Below, in pieces: positions 47,117-56,357 of a stretch of 64,000 nucleotides of DNA. The number at the start of each line of letters is the position of its first letter. Position 1 is the stretch's first letter. Where the stretch lies: assembly GCA_007120165.1 (NCBI GenBank), contig SKOH01000021.1, positions 16,892-80,891 on the forward strand, read 5' to 3'. Origin of the DNA: Clostridiales bacterium (lineage in GTDB: Bacteria > Bacillota > Clostridia > Peptostreptococcales > T1SED10-28). The notes beneath the pieces were generated by a model. The model was not told where the DNA came from and ran no database searches. It was given only the letters and a program-made list of their open reading frames with translations. The position numbers were made by a program, and so were the translations under genes.

Positions 47117-49168
47117 TTGAAAGACTTGGATGGAAAGAAAAAAGAGGGTTTTTTCCAAAGAATCATCGGGAGCCTGGATTCTTTTTGTGTGAATTGTATA
47201 CTGGTATTTATTCTGACCGTTTTTTTGGTCGGACTGTTTATATTTATGACCATGGAGACGGGAACCGGGGTAGAGGGAAGCGGGTTTTTCGCACCGAAAT
47301 TTACCATCGCCGAGGGCTTTGTCAACGTCATTAATAATCTGCCCTACCTGCCCTTTATTGCTATACTGATTCCGTTGCTGGGAGGGCCCATTGAGGCTTA
47401 CATCGGCAAAAGATCAGAGGTTCTTCGGGACTCCACCGTGGTAAATTCCACATTTGTGACGTTTTTAATCATTTTGGCCATGTATCCCCAGGTAGCCGAA
47501 GGGAGTATTAATTACTATATTCCCGGTGTTTTCGGCGTGGGCCTGCATTTTACCGTGGATATGCTCGGGTTTATAATGGCCATGACCGCTGGCGTTCTTT
47601 GGCTGATGGTTACCATTTACACCCGGGATTATATGAAAATCGAGCGGCACCGGAACCGTTTTTCCCTGTGGATGGCGGTGACCTTTGGGGGTATACTTGG
47701 AACCATTTTTGCCGGGGATATTTTAACCATGTTTCTATTCTTTGAGATGATGACCCTGACCTCCTATATGCTGGTGGCTCACAACCAGTCGAAGGAATCC
47801 ATGCTTGCGGGAAACAACTACATTTACATGGGGGTTGCCGGGGGTCTGAGTATTCTATTAGGAATTGTTCTTTTGTATGTTTATACCGGAACCTTGGAAT
47901 TTGTACCCTTAGCTTCGGAACTTAACGAACTCGGCTGGATGAAGTACCTGATCACGATGTTTTTTGTGCTGGGATTCGGGGTGAAGGCGGGCATGCTCCC
48001 GCTTCACATCTGGTTGCCAAAGGCCCATCCCGTAGCCCCCACTCCGGCAAGTGCCCTTCTTTCCGGAATTCTTATTAAAGTTGGGGCCTTCGGACTGCTT
48101 CGAATTATTACCAGTTTCTTTATTCCCGATCTTACGGTATTAACGGAACTGGACCCGACCCTGTGGCAGGTTTCGGAAAATCTGGGGGCAGTGATTATCT
48201 GGGTAGGCATTGCTACGATGACCGTTGGGGTGTTCATGGCCCTTCAGCAATCCCATATGAAAAAAATGCTCGCCTATCATTCGATCTCTCAGATGGGATA
48301 CATTGTTATGGGAATCGGGGTGGCAGCGTATCTTGGGGATTACGGAGCCATGGGCTTTACCGGAGCCGTTTTCCATATTGTAAACCACGCTCTTTTTAAA
48401 GGACTGCTGTTTATGGTGGCGGGCCTCGTTTATCTTAGAACAAAGGAACAGGATATGTATAAGCTTGGGGGGCTTTGGCGGAAAATGCCCTTTACCGCCC
48501 TGGTATGCCTTATTGCGGCCCTGGGAATTACCGGTATGCCGGGTTTTAACGGCTTTGCCAGCAAATCCATGCTGCACCATGCGATTATCGAAGCCTTTGA
48601 GTACGGTCACTACTCCTTTCGCTATGCAGAAGTGATGTTTACCATCGTCAGTGCCGGTACGGTTTGTTCGTTTATTAAGCTTTTCGGCTACGTATTTTTA
48701 GGGGAAACCCCGGAAAAGTATAAAAATATTGAAGGGGACAACGGAATGATGGATATGGCCATGGCGGGACTTGCGATTTTAATTGTGGCCATCGGACAGG
48801 CACCGAATTATTTCTTAAACACCTTTTTAATCCCCGCAGCGGAGCAGTTTGTTTACGACCCTTATTTTATCAACAACTACCTGGTGGATATGAACTACTT
48901 TAACTACGGCGACATCTCGATTATGTTTTGGATCTATCTGTTCGGCATTGGAATATTCCTGATCGGAAGCCGCTTTCATTTATTCCATTTAAGCATGCCC
49001 AGCTGGATGGACGTCGAGGCTACGTTGTACCGTCCGATTTATAATCTCGTTTACAAAAACGCGATCAAAATCACTGACCGCTATGAAATGACAATCATTA
49101 AGGAAGATGTTATAATATATACCATAATTTTAACCGTCGCACTGATTATACTGACCCGAATCATATAA
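47117..49168 (+). CDS. Second MrpA/D/NuoL-type antiporter subunit (683 aa)
   Basis: LPLHIWLPKAHPVAPTPASALLSGILIKVGAFGLLRI, KKMLAYHSISQMGYI, FHIVNHALFKGLLFMVAG. Confidence 0.88.
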   Translation: MKDLDGKKKEGFFQRIIGSLDSFCVNCILVFILTVFLVGLFIFMTMETGTGVEGSGFFAPKFTIAEGFVNVINNLPYLPFIAILIPLLGGPIEAYIGKRSEVLRDSTVVNSTFVTFLIILAMYPQVAEGSINYYIPGVFGVGLHFTVDMLGFIMAMTAGVLWLMVTIYTRDYMKIERHRNRFSLWMAVTFGGILGTIFAGDILTMFLFFEMMTLTSYMLVAHNQSKESMLAGNNYIYMGVAGGLSILLGIVLLYVYTGTLEFVPLASELNELGWMKYLITMFFVLGFGVKAGMLPLHIWLPKAHPVAPTPASALLSGILIKVGAFGLLRIITSFFIPDLTVLTELDPTLWQVSENLGAVIIWVGIATMTVGVFMALQQSHMKKMLAYHSISQMGYIVMGIGVAAYLGDYGAMGFTGAVFHIVNHALFKGLLFMVAGLVYLRTKEQDMYKLGGLWRKMPFTALVCLIAALGITGMPGFNGFASKSMLHHAIIEAFEYGHYSFRYAEVMFTIVSAGTVCSFIKLFGYVFLGETPEKYKNIEGDNGMMDMAMAGLAILIVAIGQAPNYFLNTFLIPAAEQFVYDPYFINNYLVDMNYFNYGDISIMFWIYLFGIGIFLIGSRFHLFHLSMPSWMDVEATLYRPIYNLVYKNAIKITDRYEMTIIKEDVIIYTIILTVALIILTRII

Positions 49169-49174
49169 TCTGAG

Positions 49175-49215
49175 AGCTCTTGCTGATCCTTCTGGTAAGG
49201 GAGCGGGAGCTTTTT
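49175..49215 (+). terminator. Candidate intra-operon terminator/attenuator
   Basis: AGCTCTTGCT...CCTT-ctggt-AAGG...AGCGGGAGCT-TTTTT, between two antiporter genes. Confidence 0.65.
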
Positions 49216-49236
49216 CATAAGAGAGGATGAGAAATA

Positions 49237-51069
49237 TTGGATATTTCTAGAGGAATCATTCAAATATGGATGCCTGCGTCAGTGATCCTTTTTATTATTC
49301 TGGAATTACTGGTAATTCCATCAATCGGCGATAAAGACCGTAGAGTCCGTCGAAATGTGGTAAAGGGCTTTGTATTCTTAACCACGGTATTTATGATTTT
49401 GATTTTTGACGAAGTCCAGCGGGCTCCGGTGGTCTACGAAATCGGCAACATCTTCGGCATGGGGGCAATCCTTCGTATTGATATGCTCAACTATGCCTTT
49501 ATCATCTTAACGGGAATTATCTGGTTAGCTCTTGGAATCTACAGTTTAGAGGACATTAACTACGTTTTCTATACCCTGACGTACTTTGCCATAGTGGGTA
49601 CCCTTTTGGCCGGGGATCTGCTGAGCTTCTTCCTGTTTTTTGAGGCCATGACCTTTATCTCCTACGCCTTAATGGTGTATCACCGGGGAGATGACCAGCT
49701 GGAAGCGGGAAAGGTTTATATTTATATGGGAATCATCGGAGGACTTTCAATCCTCAGTGGGATATTAATGCTCTCGGCCTATACCGGAACCTTTGAGTGG
49801 AGCGCCATGGCCGTACAATTCAGTGAAATGGGATCAGTGAAATACATTATTGCCGCCTTCCTGATCGGAGGATTCGGTATCAAAGCCGGAATGGTTCCCT
49901 TTCATTTCTGGATGCCGAAGGTTTATGCAGGGGGGCCGATCTCGGTGGTTGCCCTTTCTTCAGGAATTCTGATCAAAATCGGAGCCTACGGAATTATTCG
50001 TGTGGTCTCGGTGGTATTTTCGGTAACCGACAGCTCCCGGCTCAGTGCGGTGGATCTGCTTTGGCAGGTATCCCGAAATATCGGTGCCGTTGTGATTTGG
50101 CTCGGAATTATCACCATGGTGGTGGGGGTGTTTATGGCGCTGCAGCAGGGCAATATGAAGCGGATGCTGGCCTACCACAGTGTAAGTCAGATGGGTTATA
50201 TGATCATGGGAATCGGCGTGGCGGGATATTTGGGTTTTGACGGGGCCATGGGCTTTACCGGAGCCATCTTTCATATGATCAATCATGCCTTTTTTAAGGT
50301 CATTCTATTTATGGTGGCCGGTCTTGTGTATATGCGTACAAAGGAATGGGATATGTACAAGTTGGGGGGGCTTTGGAAAAAGATGCCCCTGACTGCGATT
50401 CTTTGTTTGATTGCGGTGTTCGGTATTACCGGAATGCCCGGTTTTAACGGCTTTATCAGCAAGTCGGTACTTCACCATGCCATTGACGAGGCCTATTATT
50501 ACGGACATGATGCTTATCGCTACGCGGAGCTGCTGTTCGTGATGGTCAGTGCCGGTACCGTTTGTTCCTTTTTGAAGTTTTTCGGCTATATTTTCCTCGG
50601 AGATCTTTCGCCGAAATATGAGAAAATCGAGGGAGACCATTATCGTATGAATGCGGCCATGGGTATTCTCGCGGTGTTTGTGGTGGGCATTGGCCTCAAT
50701 CCCTCCTGGTTTTTTGAAGGGTACCTGATTCCTGCGGCCCGCAGTTTTACCTTCAGTCCCGAATTTATTCAAAACTATCTGGTGGGACTCCGGTTTTTTG
50801 GAGCCGATGAAATCGTTGATTTTCTTGGCGTCTACATTCTCGGTTTTGGACTATTTGTGGCCGGTGTGAAATTTCACTTGTTCAGTCTGCCCCTGCCGAA
50901 ATGGGTTAATGCAGAACGATTTATTTATAAACCCGTTACCACGGTTTGCGAAAAGTTTCCCGACTTTTGTGTGCAGCACTATGAGAAGCGGATTATTTTC
51001 GGCGACGTGGTCATTTATGCAGTCTTATTAACGGCGATCCTGGGAATGCTGGTGGTATTCGGGATTTAA
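49237..51069 (+). CDS. Third MrpA/D/NuoL-type antiporter subunit, tandem paralog of 47117..49168
   Basis: VPFHFWMPKVYAGGPISVVALSSGILIKIGAYGIIRV, KRMLAYHSVSQMGYMIMGIGVAGYLG, GGLWKKMPLTAILCLIAVFGITGMPGFNGFISKSVLHHAI. Confidence 0.88.
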   Translation: MDISRGIIQIWMPASVILFIILELLVIPSIGDKDRRVRRNVVKGFVFLTTVFMILIFDEVQRAPVVYEIGNIFGMGAILRIDMLNYAFIILTGIIWLALGIYSLEDINYVFYTLTYFAIVGTLLAGDLLSFFLFFEAMTFISYALMVYHRGDDQLEAGKVYIYMGIIGGLSILSGILMLSAYTGTFEWSAMAVQFSEMGSVKYIIAAFLIGGFGIKAGMVPFHFWMPKVYAGGPISVVALSSGILIKIGAYGIIRVVSVVFSVTDSSRLSAVDLLWQVSRNIGAVVIWLGIITMVVGVFMALQQGNMKRMLAYHSVSQMGYMIMGIGVAGYLGFDGAMGFTGAIFHMINHAFFKVILFMVAGLVYMRTKEWDMYKLGGLWKKMPLTAILCLIAVFGITGMPGFNGFISKSVLHHAIDEAYYYGHDAYRYAELLFVMVSAGTVCSFLKFFGYIFLGDLSPKYEKIEGDHYRMNAAMGILAVFVVGIGLNPSWFFEGYLIPAARSFTFSPEFIQNYLVGLRFFGADEIVDFLGVYILGFGLFVAGVKFHLFSLPLPKWVNAERFIYKPVTTVCEKFPDFCVQHYEKRIIFGDVVIYAVLLTAILGMLVVFGI

Positions 51070-51087
51070 TCGGAAAGGAGCCGGAGG

Positions 51088-51477
51088 ATGATAAAAGGAG
51101 TCGGTATTGATATTATTGAAATTGATCGGATTGAACAGGCCCTGAAGAAAAATCCGAGGTTTATCGACCGGATTTTTACCGAAGAAGAAATTTCGTTTCT
51201 GAAAGGGAATCGTAAGCCGATGGCCTCCTATGCCGGTTACTTTGCGGCAAAGGAAGCGGTAAGTAAAGCCTTGGGGACGGGTTTTAGGGGCTTTTCCTGG
51301 CGGGACATTGAAATTCAAAAGGACGATTTGAATCGACCCTTTGTAAGTCTTCATAATAAAGCCAAGGAACAACTGGGAATTATCGGAGGCACCGAGGTGT
51401 GGATCAGTATTTCCCATAGTAAAAAGGACGCCGTAGCCCAGGCCGTAATCAGTAAAGGAGGATCCTATGATGAATAA
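51088..51477 (+). CDS. acpS: Holo-[acyl-carrier-protein] synthase
   Basis: GVGIDIIEIDRIEQAL, YFAAKEAVSKALGTGFRGFSWRDIEI, WISISHSKKDAVAQAVI. Confidence 0.94.
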   Translation: MIKGVGIDIIEIDRIEQALKKNPRFIDRIFTEEEISFLKGNRKPMASYAGYFAAKEAVSKALGTGFRGFSWRDIEIQKDDLNRPFVSLHNKAKEQLGIIGGTEVWISISHSKKDAVAQAVISKGGSYDE

Positions 51478-52648
51478 AAACACCCTTCGTCCCGTATGGG
51501 CGGAGATTAATTTAGACCATTTAGCCCATAATATGAAAGAAGTAAAGGACAGTATCGGAAAAGACACATTAGCCTGCGCCGTGATCAAAGCAGACGGTTA
51601 TGGACACGGGGCGGTGGAGATCGCAAAGACGCTTGTCCAGGCAGGCGCTGACCGCTTTGGGGTTGCCACCCTTACCGAAGCCATGGAACTGCGGCGATCC
51701 GGAGTGGAAATCCCGGTAATGGTAATGGGTTACACCCCCGATGAACAGTGGGAAAGCATACTGAAAAACAACATCATCCAAGCCGTATATACCTATGAAC
51801 AGGCAGCGTTCTTTAATAAAAAGGCTCTGGAGCAGGATAAAACAATGACGGTTCATATTAAAGTGGACACGGGCATGTCCCGTCTCGGTTTTCAAACCCA
51901 TGATCAGGACCTGGAAAAGATTAAAGACATCATCCCCATGGAGGGTCTCGAAGTGGAGGGAATCTTTACCCACTTTGCCATGGCCGATGATGAAAATAAA
52001 GAGGTCACCTGCCAGCAGTTTGAAAAATTCCAAACCCTAGTAAAAAAGCTGGAGAGGGAAGGCTATCATATACCGATTAAACACGTATCAAGTTCCGCTG
52101 CTATCATTGACCTGCCGGAGATGAACCTGGATATGGTCCGGGCGGGGCTGATGCTTTACGGTTTTTATCCTTCCGAAGAGGTGGACCATCAGCGGATAAA
52201 ATTAAAAAAAGTCCTGGAATTAAAGGCACGAATCTCTTTGGTAAAGGACCTTGAAAAAGGACGGGGCGTAAGCTACGGACTGACCTACCGGACCCAGGAC
52301 AAGCGTACCATTGCCACCCTGCCGGTGGGATATGCCGATGGATTTACCCGGCTCCTTACCGGCAAAGCGAAGGTGATGGTCGATGGCAGTCCCTATCCGG
52401 TAGTGGGAAGAATCTGCATGGATCAGTCGATGATTGACATCACCGGGATCAGCGCTTCCATCGGAGATACGGTAACGGTAATCAGCAGTCGGGATGAAGA
52501 TCCCAATACCGCCGATGATCTGGCGGCGTTACTGGGTACCATCAATTACGAAATTGTTTGTATGATCAGCAGAAGAGTACCCCGGGTATATGTAAGCGGG
52601 GGGGACGTGAGAACAATTACCGATCACTTGTTGACACGACAATCTTAA
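51467..52648 (+). CDS. alr: Alanine racemase
   Basis: CAVIKADGYGHGAVEIAKTL (PLP Lys), KVDTGMSRLGF, GRICMDQSMIDIT. Confidence 0.95.
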   Translation: MMNKNTLRPVWAEINLDHLAHNMKEVKDSIGKDTLACAVIKADGYGHGAVEIAKTLVQAGADRFGVATLTEAMELRRSGVEIPVMVMGYTPDEQWESILKNNIIQAVYTYEQAAFFNKKALEQDKTMTVHIKVDTGMSRLGFQTHDQDLEKIKDIIPMEGLEVEGIFTHFAMADDENKEVTCQQFEKFQTLVKKLEREGYHIPIKHVSSSAAIIDLPEMNLDMVRAGLMLYGFYPSEEVDHQRIKLKKVLELKARISLVKDLEKGRGVSYGLTYRTQDKRTIATLPVGYADGFTRLLTGKAKVMVDGSPYPVVGRICMDQSMIDITGISASIGDTVTVISSRDEDPNTADDLAALLGTINYEIVCMISRRVPRVYVSGGDVRTITDHLLTRQS

Positions 52649-52696
52649 GTGAGATATAATAGAAGGTAGCCTAATACTTATGACTGGAGGTGCAGT

Positions 52697-52972
52697 ATGG
52701 CCAATTCGGAGAAAATTATCGTGCATTTGCCTTCATCAATTATTGAGGAAGCGGATCACCTGGCAAAAATGGAGAATTTGGATCGAAGTGAATTTTTAAC
52801 AAAAATTATTCGCTCCTACCTACAGGAAAAATGCTTCGGTGAAAATCTTTTACGACTTAAAGAAGGGTACGAGGAAATGGCAAGCATTAATACTGCCCTG
52901 GCAGAACTGGGTATGAGCATAGATTTGCCTTCGCTGGAAGACTATGAAGGCAAGATATCGGAGAGTGATTAA
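52697..52972 (+). CDS. Ribbon-helix-helix antitoxin (MazE/NdoAI-like)
   Basis: KIIVHLPSSIIEEADHLAKMENLDRSEFLTKIIRSYL, located between alr and mazF. Confidence 0.85.
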   Translation: MANSEKIIVHLPSSIIEEADHLAKMENLDRSEFLTKIIRSYLQEKCFGENLLRLKEGYEEMASINTALAELGMSIDLPSLEDYEGKISESD

Positions 52973-52975
52973 ACC

Positions 52976-53329
52976 GTGGCAATTAAAAGAGGAGATATGT
53001 TTTATGCAGACCTGAGTCCTGTGATCGGTTCGGAACAAGGTGGGGTAAGACCGGTGTTGATCATCCAAAACAACATCGGTAACAAATACAGCCCTACGGT
53101 TATTGTTGCGGCCATAACTTCCAAGATCAACAAAGGGAAGTTACCCACCCATGTGGAACTGGATACCACCCATTACAAGATTCCCAAAAATTCCGTCATA
53201 TTACTGGAGCAGATTCGAACGATTGATAAAAAACGATTGGAAGAAAAAATCGGAACTCTGGATGAGCGAACGATGTTGAAGGTAAACCGGGCACTGTCCA
53301 TCAGCTTAGGGATCTTATCGGATTATTAA
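52976..53329 (+). CDS. mazF: MazF/NdoA (PemK-like) endoribonuclease toxin
   Basis: [47 protein letters not shown]...[16 protein letters not shown] start. Confidence 0.94.
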   Translation: MAIKRGDMFYADLSPVIGSEQGGVRPVLIIQNNIGNKYSPTVIVAAITSKINKGKLPTHVELDTTHYKIPKNSVILLEQIRTIDKKRLEEKIGTLDERTMLKVNRALSISLGILSDY

Positions 53330-53517
53330 AAATCAGCAGTGCTCACGAAAGGAAAGATTTACAAGGTAGAGCTCACTACATAGCGAACATCATTGTACTG
53401 GTATCGGATCAGTACCACATATACCAATAAAACCGTAAAGTGTAACCTAAGACCTTTCCTTCTTTCAAACAGCAATTGGGAGAATAAGGTCTTAATTTGT
53501 GGAAAGGAGCGTACACT

Positions 53518-54384
53518 ATGATCGAAAATAAAAAATATCGTCTGCTGTTAGAGTATCTTGCCATCGCCGTAGGCTCAGGACTACTGGCGTTTTCTTTGGT
53601 GTTTTTCCTGGAGCCGAACACCATTGCCCCCGGCGGGGTAACGGGTTTTGCCATTTTAATTCAAAAGATTTTTGGAATCCCCATTGATTTTACCAACCTG
53701 GCCGTAAATATCCCGCTGTTTATTGCAGGGATTATGATCCTCGGAAAAGCCTTCGGAGCGAAAACCGCCTATGCAACCATTATGCTGTCGGTATTTATCC
53801 GGTTTTTCTACGTGTTTTTCGGCGACATTGCCGTGACCGACGATTTGCTGCTGGCCGCAATTTACGGCGGCGTCATCTCCGGAGTAGGCCTGGGAATTGT
53901 CTTTCGCTACGGAGGCACCACGGGAGGAACCGACCTTGGGGGGGCCATTCTCAATAAGTTTTTTCCCAATCTCAGTACCGCTAAAATGATGATGCTTTTG
54001 GATCTTATTGTGGTGGCCGCTGCGGGGCTGGTGGAAAGAAGAATTGAAACTTCCCTTTACTCCATTATTGCGCTGTATATTCTGGTAAAGCTGATCGACT
54101 TTATTGTTGAGGGACTTAGCTATGCCAAAGCCTTTTATATTATTTCCAATGATCCCGACGGGATGGGAAAAAAGATTACCAAGGAAATGAACCGGGGGGT
54201 TACCGCCCTTTCCGGAAGAGGGGTTTATACCGGAGACAACCGGGATGTGCTGCTGTGTGTGGTAAACCGGGCCCAGGTGGCGAAGTTAAAACGGATTGTC
54301 CACGAGGTGGATCCGAAAGCCTTTATGATGGTCAGTACCATCCATGAGGTTTTAGGAGAAGGTTTTAAAGAAATCAAACAGTAA
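53518..54384 (+). CDS. YitT family membrane protein (DUF2179 C-terminal)
   Basis: GSGLLAFSLVFFLEPNTIAPGGVTGFAILI, FRYGGTTGGTDLGGAIL, GRGVYTGDNRDVLLCVVNRAQVAKLKRIVHEVDPKAFM. Start at ATG 53518 with gaaaggag RBS. Confidence 0.92.
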   Translation: MIENKKYRLLLEYLAIAVGSGLLAFSLVFFLEPNTIAPGGVTGFAILIQKIFGIPIDFTNLAVNIPLFIAGIMILGKAFGAKTAYATIMLSVFIRFFYVFFGDIAVTDDLLLAAIYGGVISGVGLGIVFRYGGTTGGTDLGGAILNKFFPNLSTAKMMMLLDLIVVAAAGLVERRIETSLYSIIALYILVKLIDFIVEGLSYAKAFYIISNDPDGMGKKITKEMNRGVTALSGRGVYTGDNRDVLLCVVNRAQVAKLKRIVHEVDPKAFMMVSTIHEVLGEGFKEIKQ

Positions 54385-54457
54385 CGCCCCCAAAATAAAG
54401 ATGAATCATGCACCAAAACATATAGCTAGAACAAACTACTAGGAGGTTATCAATACT

Positions 54458-55291
54458 ATGAATCAGGAATTACTTGAATTACTTGAACAAAAGGCCACGA
54501 TCCTTCGCAGGGATATTGTGGAAATGCTTTATAAAGCCGGATCCGGACATCCCGGGGGCTCCCTGTCCGCTGTGGAAATCCTCAGTGCACTCTATTTTAA
54601 AGAAATGAATGTGGATGAGAAGAACCCTTCCTGGAAGCAGCGGGACCGATTTGTACTGTCTAAGGGACATGCTGCGCCGGTACTGTACGCCGCCTTGGGA
54701 GAAAAGGGATTTTTTCCAAAGAGTGAACTATGGAAGCTTCGAAAAATCGGAAGTCTGCTGCAGGGCCATCCGGAGATGAAAAACATCCCCGGAGTGGATA
54801 TGTCCACCGGTTCCCTCGGTCAGGGATTTTCTACCGCTGTGGGAATGGCTTTGGGACTGAAAACCGATAACAGTGACAGTCGGGTCTTTACCCTGCTGGG
54901 AGACGGTGAATTGCAGGAAGGGATTGTTTGGGAAGCAGCCATGGCAGCCCCCCATTATAAACTGGACAATCTGACAGCCTTTGTGGATCATAACGGCCTG
55001 CAGATTGACGGACCCAACGAAGAAGTCATGGGAGTAAATCCTATTACCGATAAATTTAAAGCCTTCGGGTGGAATGTACTGACCGCCGCCGGTCATGATT
55101 TCGGTGAGATTTTGGATGCCCTTCAAAAAGCAAAGGAAACCAAGGGTAAGCCCACAGTAATCATTGCCGAGACGATAAAAGGAAAAGGCGTCTCCTTTAT
55201 GGAAGATCAGGCGGGCTGGCACGGAAAAGCTCCGAATAAGGAAGAACGGGATCAGGCAATGAATGAGCTGGGAGGTATGAGTCATGAGTAA
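54458..55291 (+). CDS. Transketolase, N-terminal subunit
   Basis: [56 protein letters not shown]. Confidence 0.94.
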   Translation: MNQELLELLEQKATILRRDIVEMLYKAGSGHPGGSLSAVEILSALYFKEMNVDEKNPSWKQRDRFVLSKGHAAPVLYAALGEKGFFPKSELWKLRKIGSLLQGHPEMKNIPGVDMSTGSLGQGFSTAVGMALGLKTDNSDSRVFTLLGDGELQEGIVWEAAMAAPHYKLDNLTAFVDHNGLQIDGPNEEVMGVNPITDKFKAFGWNVLTAAGHDFGEILDALQKAKETKGKPTVIIAETIKGKGVSFMEDQAGWHGKAPNKEERDQAMNELGGMSHE

Positions 55292-56222
55292 AATGATGGC
55301 AACAAGAGACGGATATGGAAAAGCCTTAGTGGAACTTGGAAAAGAAAATGAAAATGTGGTGGTATTGGATGCGGATTTGTCAAAATCAACGAAAACCGCA
55401 GAGTTCGGGGAAACCTATCCCGAACGGTTTTTCAATGCGGGAGTGGCAGAACAGAACTTAATCGGCCTTGCTGCCGGACTGTCTACTACGGGAAAAATCC
55501 CCTTTGCCAGTTCCTTCGCGATGTTTGCTTCGGGAAGAGCCTTTGAGATCATTCGAAATTCCATCGGATATCCTCAGCTAAACGTTAAAATCTGTGCCAC
55601 CCATGCGGGAATTACCGTAGGGGAAGACGGCGCTTCCCATCAGGCTTTGGAAGACATTGCCTGCATGCGGACCATTCCCAATATGACCGTTATTGTACCC
55701 TCCGACGGAGTGGAGGCCATGGCGGCAGTTAAAAAAATTGCCGACTATCAGGGTCCGGTGTACTTGCGCCTGGGACGCTTAGCGGTACCGGTAATTAATG
55801 ATCAGGAAAACTACGAATTCGAAATCGGAAAAGGGGTTACGCTAAAAGAAGGGGCGGATATTACCATTATTGCCACGGGACTGATGGTCCACGAAGCCCT
55901 AAAAGCGGCAAAGAGTTTGGAAGATAACGGGGTTGAGGCGAGGGTATTAAACCTGCATACAATCAAACCCATTGACAGTGATTTAATTATAAAAGCAGCC
56001 GAGGAAACCGGCTTGATAATTACCGCAGAGGAACATAACATCATTGGCGGACTGGGCTCCGCTGTAGCGGAAGTGTTATCGGAAAACAGGCCGGTACCGC
56101 TAAAGCGTATCGGAGTAAACGATACCTTCGGAGAGTCGGGGAAACCTGAGGAACTGTTGGAGAAATACGGACTGTCGGCGGATAAGATTTTCAAGACCGC
56201 CATCGAACTGCTGGCCCGCTAA
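55284..56222 (+). CDS. Transketolase, C-terminal subunit
   Basis: [66 protein letters not shown]. Confidence 0.94.
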   Translation: MSKMMATRDGYGKALVELGKENENVVVLDADLSKSTKTAEFGETYPERFFNAGVAEQNLIGLAAGLSTTGKIPFASSFAMFASGRAFEIIRNSIGYPQLNVKICATHAGITVGEDGASHQALEDIACMRTIPNMTVIVPSDGVEAMAAVKKIADYQGPVYLRLGRLAVPVINDQENYEFEIGKGVTLKEGADITIIATGLMVHEALKAAKSLEDNGVEARVLNLHTIKPIDSDLIIKAAEETGLIITAEEHNIIGGLGSAVAEVLSENRPVPLKRIGVNDTFGESGKPEELLEKYGLSADKIFKTAIELLAR

Positions 56223-56357
56223 ATTGCCGATAAAAACAATTGGATATCGCTGTACCCGTTAAAAAATCAGCGTGTCTGTTGGATATATCATTACATCTGT
56301 TAGAATATGGTTATTATTTGAAAACCTAGAGGGTAATTTACTATTGGAGTTGTTATA

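Noticed and set aside
51028-51588. 186-aa minus-strand ORF across acpS
   Set aside because: Overlaps acpS and the ends of neighbouring genes; no protein motifs.
52697-53329. MazE/MazF as part of a mobile defence island
   Set aside because: Sits in the conserved alr-ndoAI-ndoA context with no integrase, transposase or restriction genes nearby.
54728-55285. 185-aa antisense ORF in transketolase N-subunit
   Set aside because: Shadow ORF of a well supported gene.
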